Source: Xenorhabdus lircayensis
GTDB taxonomy: Bacteria; Pseudomonadota; Gammaproteobacteria; Enterobacterales; Enterobacteriaceae
Direction: 5' to 3'
Length of the DNA: 64,000 nt
NCBI RefSeq assembly: GCF_016306625.1
Contig: NZ_JACOII010000040.1
Coordinates: forward strand, 62,001-126,000
How positions within the stretch are numbered: position 1 is the first letter of the stretch; every line of letters begins with the position of its first letter. A program made the translations under genes and the position numbers. A model generated the notes under the pieces. That model made no database searches. It had not been told where the DNA came from and saw nothing but the letters and a program-made list of their open reading frames with translations. Positions 1-7,156 of this stretch are shown in pieces.

Positions 1-212
1 AATCCGATAACGGTTTACATATTTTCATATGTATTCTGAGGAGGGATGGTTACTTAAATTAGAAGATATAAATTGCCACCGGGTTAATATGTGGTTCTTT
101 AGATTATGGAGTGGAATTGTGTTTATACCGTGATAATTAAAGATCGGTGTTATAACCAAGTGGTACTAAATACTATCTTTAAATCTGATTTAATATGTAT
201 TATGATACAATA
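1..212. other. AT-rich stretch without a recognisable gene
   Basis: No reading frame of useful length and no protein family was recognised on either strand. The base composition is like the AT-rich ATPase gene to the right, so it is probably part of the same acquired segment. The window edge cuts whatever lies to the left. Confidence 0.5.
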
Positions 213-435
213 GTTATCGTTCGGGGTGATCTCTCTACGACACTAAGTAAACGCTTTATACGAAGTGTATAAAGGCTGCCAGTAGCAGTATTGGTAACCT
301 ACATGGAGATAGCCATATGATAAAGTTGGTTCATGTACGTCAGTACATACGCTTTAAAAATGGTTGCTGGGAAACGGTATGCTCACACTACCGTTCATGG
401 CCTAAGAGTTAACCAGCAATATCCCCGACGATAAC
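213..435. repeat. Inverted-repeat-bounded folded segment downstream of the ATPase gene
   Basis: The ends pair: GTTATCGT (213-220) with ACGATAAC (428-435), then CGGGG (222-226) with CCCCG (423-427), leaving one bulged T. Inside are at least four clean hairpins: CTTTATAC/GTATAAAG (loop GAAGT) near 254-274, ATGTAC/GTACAT near 333-348, TTGCTGG (364-370) with CCAGCAA (413-419), and nested in that last one ACGGTA/TACCGT. It ends five bases from the ATPase stop codon, so an ATPase transcript would run into it. It could be a structured RNA, a small non-autonomous element or a complex terminator. No long U-tract is seen. I do not recognise the family. Confidence 0.5.
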
Positions 436-439
436 ACTT

Positions 440-2638
440 TTAATCTTCCATCATTTTATTATAGTGTTCAATATGGTTTGTATTTTTAAATATATCTTTA
501 AATAAATCTAGATATCTATCTACTCCTATGCGTTTGAATTCTTCTATAATATTTATTGGATCTGAATGAGATCCTCGGGCTATATATCGGTAGAAACCGT
601 TGTAGGCATCATTACCAAATTCTTCTGACATTTTATTTAATGTCTCTCTTAAAACATCTGTGTTATGAATAAATGCAAAATAATACTCTAAAATGTTTCT
701 CATTATGTTTGGGAGTATTATCTCAGGTGTTTTATTGTTTTTAATGTCTTTAATGGTTTGCCAAAGCATTTGGTATTCATTTCTTATCTGGTTTTTGTTT
801 ATTTTTTCTATAACAGATTTTTCTTTCTTATATAACCTATACACAACATATTCTTTTTCGAATTCTTTATTATTTGATGGACATAGTTTTATTAATTCAT
901 GAAAGAAAAATAGGTTATGAGTAAGTATTATTATTTTATTGTCTTTATTACTTTTAAATAATTCATTTTTAATAAATGATGCTATGTCATATATGTAATT
1001 GTACGATAAACTTGATATTGGGTCATCGATCACAATTAGATTTCTATCTTTGTCATTTTTGCTATTTTCTTTTTTCCCTTTGCACATTTCAATGAAATAC
1101 AGAAAAGTTATTAAAGTTTTTTCACCTTCACTTAAGGTATGGTATATATTTTTATTATAGTTGCTTTTTCTTGCAATGCAATAATGGTTGCTTTCGGTAA
1201 CCTTTTCTATTTCCACATCTAAAATACCGAGATACTTTAACTTGTTATTAATGATATCTATTGTTGTATCAATATTTGATACTTTTTTTCTTAATGTGTT
1301 TATTTTGTCGGATAAATCTTCTTTTTCCTTCGTTATATTATCGATTTCTAACTTAAGTTTTTTAATTTGTAATTCTAATGATATTTTGCGGTTATCGTGC
1401 AATTTTAATAATTCTTTGCTTAAGAATTTCATTCCGGACAATGAATCATCTTTTATTTTATTTGTGCTATCTTTATATTTTTTAACTTTCTCTTTTATTT
1501 CATTGATATATTCATTTGTATCTGTGAAGTATCCATCTATAATTTTTACTTTATCTAACAATGAATTTATTTTTAACTTATTTGATGGGTTGCTAATTTT
1601 ATCATTAAATATTTTAATGTTTTCCTTGTAAATATTATTCATTTCATGCAATGGTAACTCTTTTTTATTTTTAGGTAATATAGGTATTGTGTCTATATCA
1701 TCTAATGATTCTTTTACACTTGAGTAATATACTTCCCATTTTTCTGAGTATGCTATTTTTTCTTTTTTTATGTTATGTGTTTTTTCACGGTATGTATTGT
1801 CAAATACATTAGTTAATTGTTTTTTAAATTCTTCATCGATCGTGCTATTTTGGCAGAAAGGGCAGGCGTTACCTATTAAATAGTCGTTCATTCCTTTCCT
1901 AACCCAGTCTGAATTACCTAATTTGCTTATTACTTCCGACAAGTAACTGTCACTGGAGGCCATAATAGATTCATTTAGCAATGTATTTATATTTTCTAAA
2001 TTTTCATTGTATTTAGGATGTTTTATATTAGTTATATCCTGTGAGTTTTCTTTTCCATTTTTCAGTGTGTTATATTCATTAATTAAATCATCAAAATTAA
2101 TCTTATCACATTTCTGATGATCTTTAATTGCATGAAAGAATTCTTTTTTGTTTTTTTTATACCCAGTCATTAGTTCATACAGTAATGAGTTTCTTATCTC
2201 TTTACATTTTTCCCAAACTTCATCTTGATATTTTAAGTCGTTTTCTTCAGCTTCATGTGATAGTTTATTTTTTTGTGCTAAAATATTTTCATATTTATCA
2301 TTTTTATTTTTCAATTCAATTTCTATTTTATTTATTTTTAGTTCAATTTCTTTGTTTTCGTTGCTTAATGTAAATATGCCTTGTTGTTTATTTCTTTCAT
2401 GAAAATTATCATCAATGAACTTTCTGTTATATACAATGTAATTGTAATCTTTATTTGAATTAAACTCACACTCTTGATATCTATTTCTATCATTATCAGA
2501 ATGATTAAAATAATTGGCAATAGTGGATTTCCCACTTCCATTTTGACCATATATTAAAGTGATTTTCTTTGACAGGTCTACTTTTTGGTATTCTGTTTCA
2601 TGATAGCTTGTGACATTTTTTATTTTAAGATATTCCAT
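440..2638 (-). CDS. AAA_13-family zinc-hook ATPase, RloC/PrrC-like (possible anticodon nuclease)
   Basis: 732 residues with an SMC/Rad50-like layout. Walker A GQNGSGKST is at 31-39. A long coiled coil (about 95-460) is interrupted near its middle by CPFC (259-262), a zinc-hook motif. The ABC signature LSEGEKT is at 502-508, Walker B LIVIDDP at 534-540, and the H-loop ILTHN at 571-575. The C-terminal tail holds R647, E651 (RNILE) and H691, which resembles the Arg-Glu-His triad of PrrC/RloC anticodon nucleases. However, the R-to-H spacing is 44 against 36 in PrrC, and related ATPases carry a similar segment without proven nuclease activity. By family knowledge RloC senses DNA damage or phage and cleaves tRNA. 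No restriction-modification genes are visible. The gene is far more AT-rich than the core genes, so it was probably acquired by transfer. The family call is firm; nuclease function is inference. Confidence 0.8.
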   Translation of the reverse strand: MEYLKIKNVTSYHETEYQKVDLSKKITLIYGQNGSGKSTIANYFNHSDNDRNRYQECEFNSNKDYNYIVYNRKFIDDNFHERNKQQGIFTLSNENKEIELKINKIEIELKNKNDKYENILAQKNKLSHEAEENDLKYQDEVWEKCKEIRNSLLYELMTGYKKNKKEFFHAIKDHQKCDKINFDDLINEYNTLKNGKENSQDITNIKHPKYNENLENINTLLNESIMASSDSYLSEVISKLGNSDWVRKGMNDYLIGNACPFCQNSTIDEEFKKQLTNVFDNTYREKTHNIKKEKIAYSEKWEVYYSSVKESLDDIDTIPILPKNKKELPLHEMNNIYKENIKIFNDKISNPSNKLKINSLLDKVKIIDGYFTDTNEYINEIKEKVKKYKDSTNKIKDDSLSGMKFLSKELLKLHDNRKISLELQIKKLKLEIDNITKEKEDLSDKINTLRKKVSNIDTTIDIINNKLKYLGILDVEIEKVTESNHYCIARKSNYNKNIYHTLSEGEKTLITFLYFIEMCKGKKENSKNDKDRNLIVIDDPISSLSYNYIYDIASFIKNELFKSNKDNKIIILTHNLFFFHELIKLCPSNNKEFEKEYVVYRLYKKEKSVIEKINKNQIRNEYQMLWQTIKDIKNNKTPEIILPNIMRNILEYYFAFIHNTDVLRETLNKMSEEFGNDAYNGFYRYIARGSHSDPINIIEEFKRIGVDRYLDLFKDIFKNTNHIEHYNKMMED

Positions 2639-2704
2639 ATTTTTACCATAAATTTTAAATTAACATGTTGTGTTAAATATATACTTCTTATTCGTTTTTT
2701 TCAA

Positions 2705-2735
2705 TTGTTTAAGTTCACAAAAAAATTTATATACT
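2705..2735 (+). promoter_or_regulatory. Candidate promoter for the 2775-2957 RNA
   Basis: TATACT at 2730-2735 is a good -10 element. TTGTTT at 2705-2710 is a possible -35 with a long 19-base spacing. It lies 40 bases before the folded RNA candidate and fires away from the ATPase gene, whose own promoter must lie in the same 2639-2740 interval on the other strand. Confidence 0.3.
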
Positions 2736-2774
2736 CGGCATTATGGGGATTATTTTATTAATTGCAGTTAGTAG

Positions 2775-2957
2775 AATGTTCGCTTATCCTAAAAAGAGAT
2801 AAGCGCCAGCACGAATAGCCATCTATGCTTCCTACCTATCCTATGGAGGCGAAAAACTCCCGTAGCCTGGAAGGGAGAGCGAACATTGCGGTACATCTGC
2901 GCACTTTTGGAAGCAGATATCGCCGGACACATAACCCACCGTCCGGCGATGAAGGTT
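2775..2957 (+). ncRNA. Candidate structured small RNA, divergent from the ATPase gene
   Basis: AATGTTCGCT (2775-2784) pairs perfectly with AGCGAACATT (2878-2887) and closes a 93-base domain. Inside, GCTTATC can pair with GATAAGC across an A-rich loop, and CTATGGAG with CTCCCGTAG. Then follow ATCTGC/GCAGAT (2894-2918) and a 10-bp terminator-like hairpin. There is no reading frame of note. The closing stem, internal hairpins, terminator and upstream -10 box together suggest an independent RNA. Known retron RNAs have a similar closing repeat, but no reverse transcriptase is in the window. Confidence 0.45.
2919..2957 (+). terminator. Rho-independent terminator of the RNA candidate
   Basis: ATCGCCGGAC (2919-2928) pairs perfectly with GTCCGGCGAT (2941-2950), a GC-rich 10-bp stem. 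It is followed after GAAGG by a run of seven T. Confidence 0.65.
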
Positions 2958-3598
2958 TTTTTAACTAATAGAGTACCAACGGTACTTAGGCGCGTTAGGT
3001 TGTGATTTTCATTACCTTTCGTAGCTGGCTTCAGGGTGGGGAAGATCCACTCTTAGGTAAGCAAGAATATTTGCTTACATTTCACATTAGCGTCAGGTGA
3101 TAAAACCCATCAGCCTTACGCACTATGGGGTTGAGTTACGTCTCGATCTCATTTCACCTCAATGAGCAGGATTGCTTTCGCGCATCTCGCTCATGCTTAG
3201 TATGTCTGCTTGAAATATTTAGCGGGCGGCTTCTTTACACCTAAACAATTAGCTTATTGCTACCGTTTGAGCCTTAACCTTGCGGCGTTTTGCTGTGCCT
3301 ATTGGCATTTCAACGCTTGCTCTACTTTTGCTGACTGTTTGCGAGCGTTAAGGCGTCACTTTTTGCGGATTTATCGCTGAAAGTGACGCCGCAGCAAAAG
3401 GACAACATGACGATGACAGGCTCATGCCTGCTTAACAGCGCAGTGAATCTGACACTGCATTTTATAGATTGAAAAAGCATCAAAAGGAGAACTTGACGAT
3501 ATCGAGGCTGGTTTTTTGCCGGTGGGGATGACCTGTTTATACAGGCGGCAGTACTGAGTACTCAACCGATACCCCGCAATACCTCAACAAGCGTTCAC
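2958..3598. other. Hairpin-rich leader upstream of the integrase gene, no clear gene
   Basis: About 640 bases hold no convincing protein gene but several perfect inverted repeats: AGTACC/GGTACT just after 2970, GTAAGCAA (3057-3064) with TTGCTTAC (3071-3078), GGCGTCACTTT (3352-3362) with AAAGTGACGCC (3380-3390), and short CAGGC/GCCTG and CCTGT/ACAGG hairpins near 3420 and 3535. Two AAGGA-type ribosome sites precede very short frames. This may be a regulatory or recombination region of the mobile element. Confidence 0.45.
3407..3472 (+). CDS. Possible 21-residue leader peptide
   Basis: An ATG at 3407 follows AAGGACAAC at good spacing and opens a 21-codon frame ending in TGA. The product has no recognised motif. 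A second AAGGAG site near 3485 precedes a TTG-initiated 12-codon frame (about 3495-3533). Its TGA overlaps the ATG of a 9-codon frame. These micro-frames may be translated leaders or chance. Confidence 0.2.
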   Translation: MTMTGSCLLNSAVNLTLHFID

Positions 3599-3668
3599 TC
3601 TGGCGCACAGATATCCGTCAAGGACAAAGCAGGTATTTCCTGCTTTGTCAGCACTGTCGCGCGCCAGA
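3599..3668. repeat. Large cruciform-type inverted repeat before the integrase
   Basis: TCTGGCGC (3599-3606) pairs with GCGCCAGA (3661-3668), and ACAG (3607-3610) with CTGT (3654-3657). The inner GACAAAGCAGG (3623-3633) pairs perfectly with CCTGCTTTGTC (3639-3649) over a 5-base loop. It lies 35 bases before the recombinase start codon. It could be a recombinase or regulator binding site, or an RNA hairpin controlling the gene. Confidence 0.5.
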
Positions 3669-3702
3669 GATTGCATGTTGAAAGGTTAAGTAGGGGAATC
3701 AG

Positions 3703-4584
3703 ATGAGCCGATTGATTAAGGAATTGAAATTTTTTGCCCGGCAGGGTGGCGGCAGTCATAAAACTTGCCATGACCGCACTCGGATTGCAGGGCGTTTGGG
3801 CGCGTTGTTATTGAGCCTGAATATTCAGGTTAAAAGTCTCAGTCATTTAAAAACCAAGCATGTGGAACATTATGTTGATGCCCGCCTATCTCAGGGCATT
3901 GCTAAACGAACAGTGCAGAATGAAATGTCTGCGCTGCGTAATATTTTCCGCATAGCAGGTCGGGAGAAACTGGAAACCTCTCCGAGTTTGAGCAATAAGG
4001 CGTTGGGATTAAATGGAGCCAGTCGCGCCGGAACGAAGCAGGCGATCCCTGATGCCACGTTTCAGACTGTGTATCAGAAGGCACTTGAGCGTGATGCCGG
4101 GTTTGCAGTCACATTGAAACTTGCCCGCTTGATGGGGCTGCGTTCTCAGGAAGCGGTGCAATGTAGTGCTTCATTGAAAAGTTGGCGGAAGCAGTTAGAG
4201 CAACCAGAACCGAAACTTCATATTGTTTTCGGTACAAAAGGCGGCCGGCCAAGACAAACTCGCGTACTGGATGTTGCTGCGGTGAAAGAGGCTGTAGAGC
4301 AGGCCATTGCTATTGCAGAACAACGAGGTGGCAGGTTGATTGATAAACCGGATCTCAAACAGGCCATGAACTATTGGCGAACCCATACCACAAGGATTGG
4401 TTTAACGGGCTGCCATTCTCCTCATAGTTTGCGTTATGCGTGGGCACAGGATGCACTGGCGTTTTACCAACAAAATGGCTTTAGCCACCAAGAAGCACGA
4501 GCATTGGTCTCAATGGATTTGGGGCATGGGGATGGTCGTGGGCGTTATGTGGAACGAGTTTACAATCAGGGAGGGCAGGAATGA
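3703..4584 (+). CDS. Tyrosine recombinase (integrase domain-containing protein) of a mobile element
   Basis: 293 residues. The N-terminal half (about 1-110) is a SAM-like core-binding domain; the rest is the catalytic domain. Catalytic residues can be placed: R147 in MGLRSQEA, K179 in GTKGG, H241 and R244 in HSLRYA, H275 in LGHGDGRG. Tyr282 or Tyr287 is the nucleophile; the H-to-Y spacing is slightly unusual. The layout fits the Phage_int_SAM_2/Integrase_1 type seen in integrative elements of Enterobacterales. AGGGGAATCAG precedes the ATG. The stop overlaps the next gene by four bases (ATGA), so the two are probably translationally coupled. No matching attachment sites were identified. Confidence 0.85.
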   Translation: MSRLIKELKFFARQGGGSHKTCHDRTRIAGRLGALLLSLNIQVKSLSHLKTKHVEHYVDARLSQGIAKRTVQNEMSALRNIFRIAGREKLETSPSLSNKALGLNGASRAGTKQAIPDATFQTVYQKALERDAGFAVTLKLARLMGLRSQEAVQCSASLKSWRKQLEQPEPKLHIVFGTKGGRPRQTRVLDVAAVKEAVEQAIAIAEQRGGRLIDKPDLKQAMNYWRTHTTRIGLTGCHSPHSLRYAWAQDALAFYQQNGFSHQEARALVSMDLGHGDGRGRYVERVYNQGGQE

Positions 4585-4784
4585 TGGAAACTCTGACTTT
4601 CATTCGTCTGGACTATGTGATGAAGAAGACCGGATTGGAAAAATCACAAATCGACCATTTGATTCGGCAGGGAAATTTTCCTAAACCTCGCAGGCTGGGT
4701 ATCCGTTCTATGCTATGGATGGCAAAAGAAGTTGATGAATGGGCGGCAAATAAAGCCAGTAAGGTTCCTAACCTATTGAATTGA
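4581..4784 (+). CDS. AlpA-family DNA-binding regulator
   Basis: 67 residues with the AlpA/MerR-like winged helix-turn-helix pattern: a start helix VMKKTGLEKSQIDHLI, then the wing segment GNFPKPRRLG and the KEVDEW tail. By family knowledge AlpA-type proteins act as excisionases or regulators of integrase genes in P4-like elements. Overlap with the recombinase stop codon supports a shared operon and a recombination-directionality role. GGGAGGGCAGG provides the ribosome site. Confidence 0.85.
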   Translation: MMETLTFIRLDYVMKKTGLEKSQIDHLIRQGNFPKPRRLGIRSMLWMAKEVDEWAANKASKVPNLLN

Positions 4785-4798
4785 GACTGAGTTAGTGA

Positions 4799-5041
4799 TT
4801 GGTATTAGTGATTCAGTTATTGAGTCAGATAAAACAATCAGTTAAAGTAATTCCGCCATTGGCAAAATCCGATGGTCAAGGTTTAGCAGCCTTGTGTACC
4901 CAAACACTGGTAGGATATTTCTGCCAGTGCGCTTGCTATCACCCTTTCAATGGTGGTTCAGGTGGGGGAGGCTTCGGCCTCGCCGGTGGGTACTCCGGTC
5001 TGCTAACCCTGCTTGAATCACCACCATCAATGATTAATTAA
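4799..5041 (+). CDS. Doubtful 80-residue frame overlapping a folded RNA segment
   Basis: The frame opens at a TTG without a clear ribosome site and stops at TAA, which overlaps the next ATG. The tail is Gly-rich (GGSGGGGFGLAGG) and is a by-product of the GC-rich hairpin region. It recalls poorly defined small proteins such as Ash-like proteins of P4-type elements, but I cannot confirm this. The RNA fold may be the real feature. Confidence 0.2.
   Translation: MVLVIQLLSQIKQSVKVIPPLAKSDGQGLAALCTQTLVGYFCQCACYHPFNGGSGGGGFGLAGGYSGLLTLLESPPSMIN
4905..5026 (+). ncRNA. Folded RNA segment between the two regulator genes
   Basis: Hairpin 1 pairs CACTGGTAG (4905-4913) with CTGCCAGTG (4921-4929) over a 7-base loop. 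Structure 2 closes with TGGTGGT (4951-4957) and ACCACCA (5020-5026), extended by TTCA/TGAA. Inside it, GAGGC-TTCG-GCCTC (4968-4981) forms a stem with the very stable cUUCGg tetraloop, followed by a CCGG/CCGG pairing. P4-like elements use small structured RNAs for immunity in such positions, so an element-regulatory RNA is possible. This is inference from folding only. Confidence 0.4.
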
Positions 5042-5058
5042 TGGAAGGGGTAGCAGGA

Positions 5059-5322
5059 ATGAATAACATCAGAAATGACTGGCATCAAGCCGATATTATT
5101 GCTGCATTACGTAAACGTGGTACAACCTTGGCGGCTGTCTCCCGTGAAGCGGGACTCAGTTCATCGACATTAGCAAACGCATTAAGCCGCCCGTGGCCTA
5201 AAGGCGAATGGATTATTGCTAATTACCTCAACATTCACCCGTCTGAAATCTGGCCTAGCCGTTATTTTGATATGAACGGTAATCTTGTCGAACGCAAAAT
5301 TCGCGAAAAATCAGCAGAATAA
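5059..5322 (+). CDS. Ner/Nlp-type helix-turn-helix regulator
   Basis: 87 residues from the ATG at 5059, which has AGCAGGA directly upstream and begins MNNIRNDWHQADI. An in-frame ATG at 5041 is less likely. The sequence matches the Ner/SfsB/Nlp fold: HQADIIAALRKRGTTLAAVS, then REAGLSSSTLANAL as the recognition helix-turn-helix, then RPWPKGE and IHPSEIWPSRY. By family knowledge Ner is the Mu-type early repressor and Nlp/SfsB a chromosomal relative. Here it sits at the end of the recombinase-AlpA group and probably regulates that element. Confidence 0.85.
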   Translation: MNNIRNDWHQADIIAALRKRGTTLAAVSREAGLSSSTLANALSRPWPKGEWIIANYLNIHPSEIWPSRYFDMNGNLVERKIREKSAE

Positions 5323-5694
5323 TTATTCTAATACCGCAAAATATCAGGGAAATTGTCACCTCATCTCATTACCTATTGTGTTGTTTGTTTTGATGAGGTG
5401 GCACAATGGGTTATCCGTCACCGCAATCTTTAATACCTTCCGATGAAATGCGTCGCAACCTCTTATCACAAGTCCAAAACGTTTAGTGTTCAGATCTGCT
5501 CATTGGCAACGAGTCATAAATTCAACCCTTCTTTTACTGTAGGTAGTGAATTCTGATATGCTTTGCAAAATATTTTGTTCTCATGTTTTTGTGTATGCGC
5601 GTCTTTGTGTGATGAACGGTATATCAATCGGTGTATCACTTTTCGTAAAAAGATACCTGATTTTATTTTAATTTTTATTTAAAAATAGATAGTT
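5323..5694. other. Intergenic region with hairpin and short frame before hpt
   Basis: The palindrome AGAATAATTATTCT spans the nlp stop. CACCTCATC (5357-5365) pairs with GATGAGGTG (5392-5400), with a further TTGT/ACAA outside. A 26-codon frame (5406-5486, starting MGYPSPQSLIPSDE) begins exactly at the foot of this hairpin; it may be a gene remnant or chance. The remaining AT-rich part should hold the hpt promoter. No attachment-site duplication was identified. Confidence 0.4.
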
Positions 5695-6240
5695 ATGAGC
5701 GAACTAAAACATATTGTAGAAGTGATGATCTCCGAGCAGGAGGTTAAACAACGTATTGCAGAACTGGGGCAACAGATTACAGAACATTATCGCAATAGCG
5801 ATTGTGAACTCGTGCTGATTGGCCTGTTGAGAGGGTCATTTATCTTTATGGCAGATCTATGCCGTGAAGTGCAGGTTCCCCACGAAGTGGATTTTATGAC
5901 CGCATCCAGCTATGGCAATGAGATGAGTTCTACCCGCGATGTGAAAATCCTTAAAGACCTGGATGAAGATATTCGTGGCAAAGATGTGTTGATCGTTGAA
6001 GACATTATTGACTCAGGCAATACACTGAAAAAAATCCGTGAGATTCTGGAGCTGCGTGGGCCGAACTCACTGGCGATTTGTACTTTGTTGAACAAACCAT
6101 CTCGTCGTGAAGTCGATGTTCCAGTTGAGTGGATTGGTTATTCGATTGAAGATAAGTTTGTAGTCGGTTACGGCATTGATTATGCACAGCATTACCGCCA
6201 TCTGCCTTATATTGGGCATGTCACCCTGCTGGAAGATTAA
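5695..6240 (+). CDS. hpt: Hypoxanthine phosphoribosyltransferase
   Basis: 181 residues, near the usual 178. It transfers phosphoribose from PRPP to hypoxanthine (and guanine more weakly) in cytosolic purine salvage. The PRPP-binding motif [14 protein letters not shown], the flexible loop [12 protein letters not shown] and the C-terminal [11 protein letters not shown] are intact. The ribosome site before the ATG is weak. A strong terminator follows, and can is convergent, as in E. coli. Confidence 0.97.
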   Translation: MSELKHIVEVMISEQEVKQRIAELGQQITEHYRNSDCELVLIGLLRGSFIFMADLCREVQVPHEVDFMTASSYGNEMSSTRDVKILKDLDEDIRGKDVLIVEDIIDSGNTLKKIREILELRGPNSLAICTLLNKPSRREVDVPVEWIGYSIEDKFVVGYGIDYAQHYRHLPYIGHVTLLED

Positions 6241-6278
6241 TTTTTGCAGTAAGCTGAAGTCATCTGTAAAGCGGTGAG

Positions 6279-6312
6279 CAAATGGCAGCGAAGAGCTGCC
6301 ATTTGTTTTTTA
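6279..6312. terminator. Bidirectional terminator between hpt and can
   Basis: CAAATGGCAGC (6279-6289) pairs perfectly with GCTGCCATTTG (6295-6305) over a 5-base loop. T6 follows on the plus strand, and an A-rich flank on the other side would also serve can. Confidence 0.85.
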
Positions 6313-6321
6313 ATCAATCTG

Positions 6322-6975
6322 TTATTTGATTTGAGACAGTTTAGAGATAGCCTGACGATAATTCAGCTCCAGCTTTTCACGGCTGTCAGCCGTGATATCC
6401 AGATCATGTAATTCACCGTCTTTCAAGCCATAGACCCAACCGTGGATCATCACTTTCTGACCGCGTTTCCACGCAGATTGCATGATGGTTGAGTGTCCGA
6501 GATTATAAACTTGTTCGACTACATTCAATTCGCACAAGCGGTTCAGCCGATCATTAGGAGATAACTCGCCGAGCATGGAGCTGTGCTTGTACCATAAATC
6601 ACGAATGTGGAGCAGCCAGTTATTGATTAAACCCAATTCAGTACCATTCACAGCGGATTCAATACCCCCACAGCCGTAGTGACCACAAATGATGATGTGC
6701 TCAACTTGTAAAACATCCACAGCATACTGTACGACTGATAAACAGTTTAAATCAGTATGGATAACAAGATTAGCGACATTTCGGTGCACAAAAAGATCGC
6801 CGGGTGCGGCATCAATCAACTTCTCGGCAGGCACTCGGCTATCAGAACAGCCTATCCACAGAAAATGGGGCTTTTGGGCTTTTGATAACTCTTTAAAAAA
6901 ATGTGGATTTTCTTCATTTACGGACTTTGACCACTGCTTGTTCCTGGCAAACAGCTCTTCAATTTTTCTCATCAT
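6322..6975 (-). CDS. can: Beta-class carbonic anhydrase
   Basis: 217 residues (E. coli Can 220). It interconverts CO2 and bicarbonate in the cytosol and supplies bicarbonate for biosynthesis in air. Zinc-site residues are visible: C43 and D45 in [11 protein letters not shown], and H99 and C102 in [25 protein letters not shown] and [10 protein letters not shown] are family signatures. Two adjacent ATGs occur at the start; either could be used. Transcribed divergently from yadG. Confidence 0.97.
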   Translation of the reverse strand: MMRKIEELFARNKQWSKSVNEENPHFFKELSKAQKPHFLWIGCSDSRVPAEKLIDAAPGDLFVHRNVANLVIHTDLNCLSVVQYAVDVLQVEHIIICGHYGCGGIESAVNGTELGLINNWLLHIRDLWYKHSSMLGELSPNDRLNRLCELNVVEQVYNLGHSTIMQSAWKRGQKVMIHGWVYGLKDGELHDLDITADSREKLELNYRQAISKLSQIK

Positions 6976-7156
6976 AACTAATAGCCTGGCAACGTTTTTG
7001 AGATAGAATCATATACAACATTAATTGAGAATTTAATATTTAATTGAATAATGTTTTTTATTTGATCCCTGTCATTGCAAAGAAATGCAGGAAAAATAAT
7101 GGCATAATTTCTATCTTGCACTCAAAAATAGCAAAGAATAAAGGTGTTTTTTACTT

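Noticed and set aside
1188-1631. 147-codon frame opposite the ATPase gene
   Set aside because: It lies on the complementary strand of a coiled-coil coding region; its hydrophobic composition is an artefact of AT-rich Lys/Asn/Glu codons.
2890-2920. tRNA-like or anticodon decoy hairpin
   Set aside because: The loop is 12 bases rather than 7, and no acceptor, D or T arms can be drawn.
2775-2957. Retron msr-msd RNA
   Set aside because: The closing repeat is similar in size, but no reverse transcriptase is encoded in the window and the expected branch-G context was not found.
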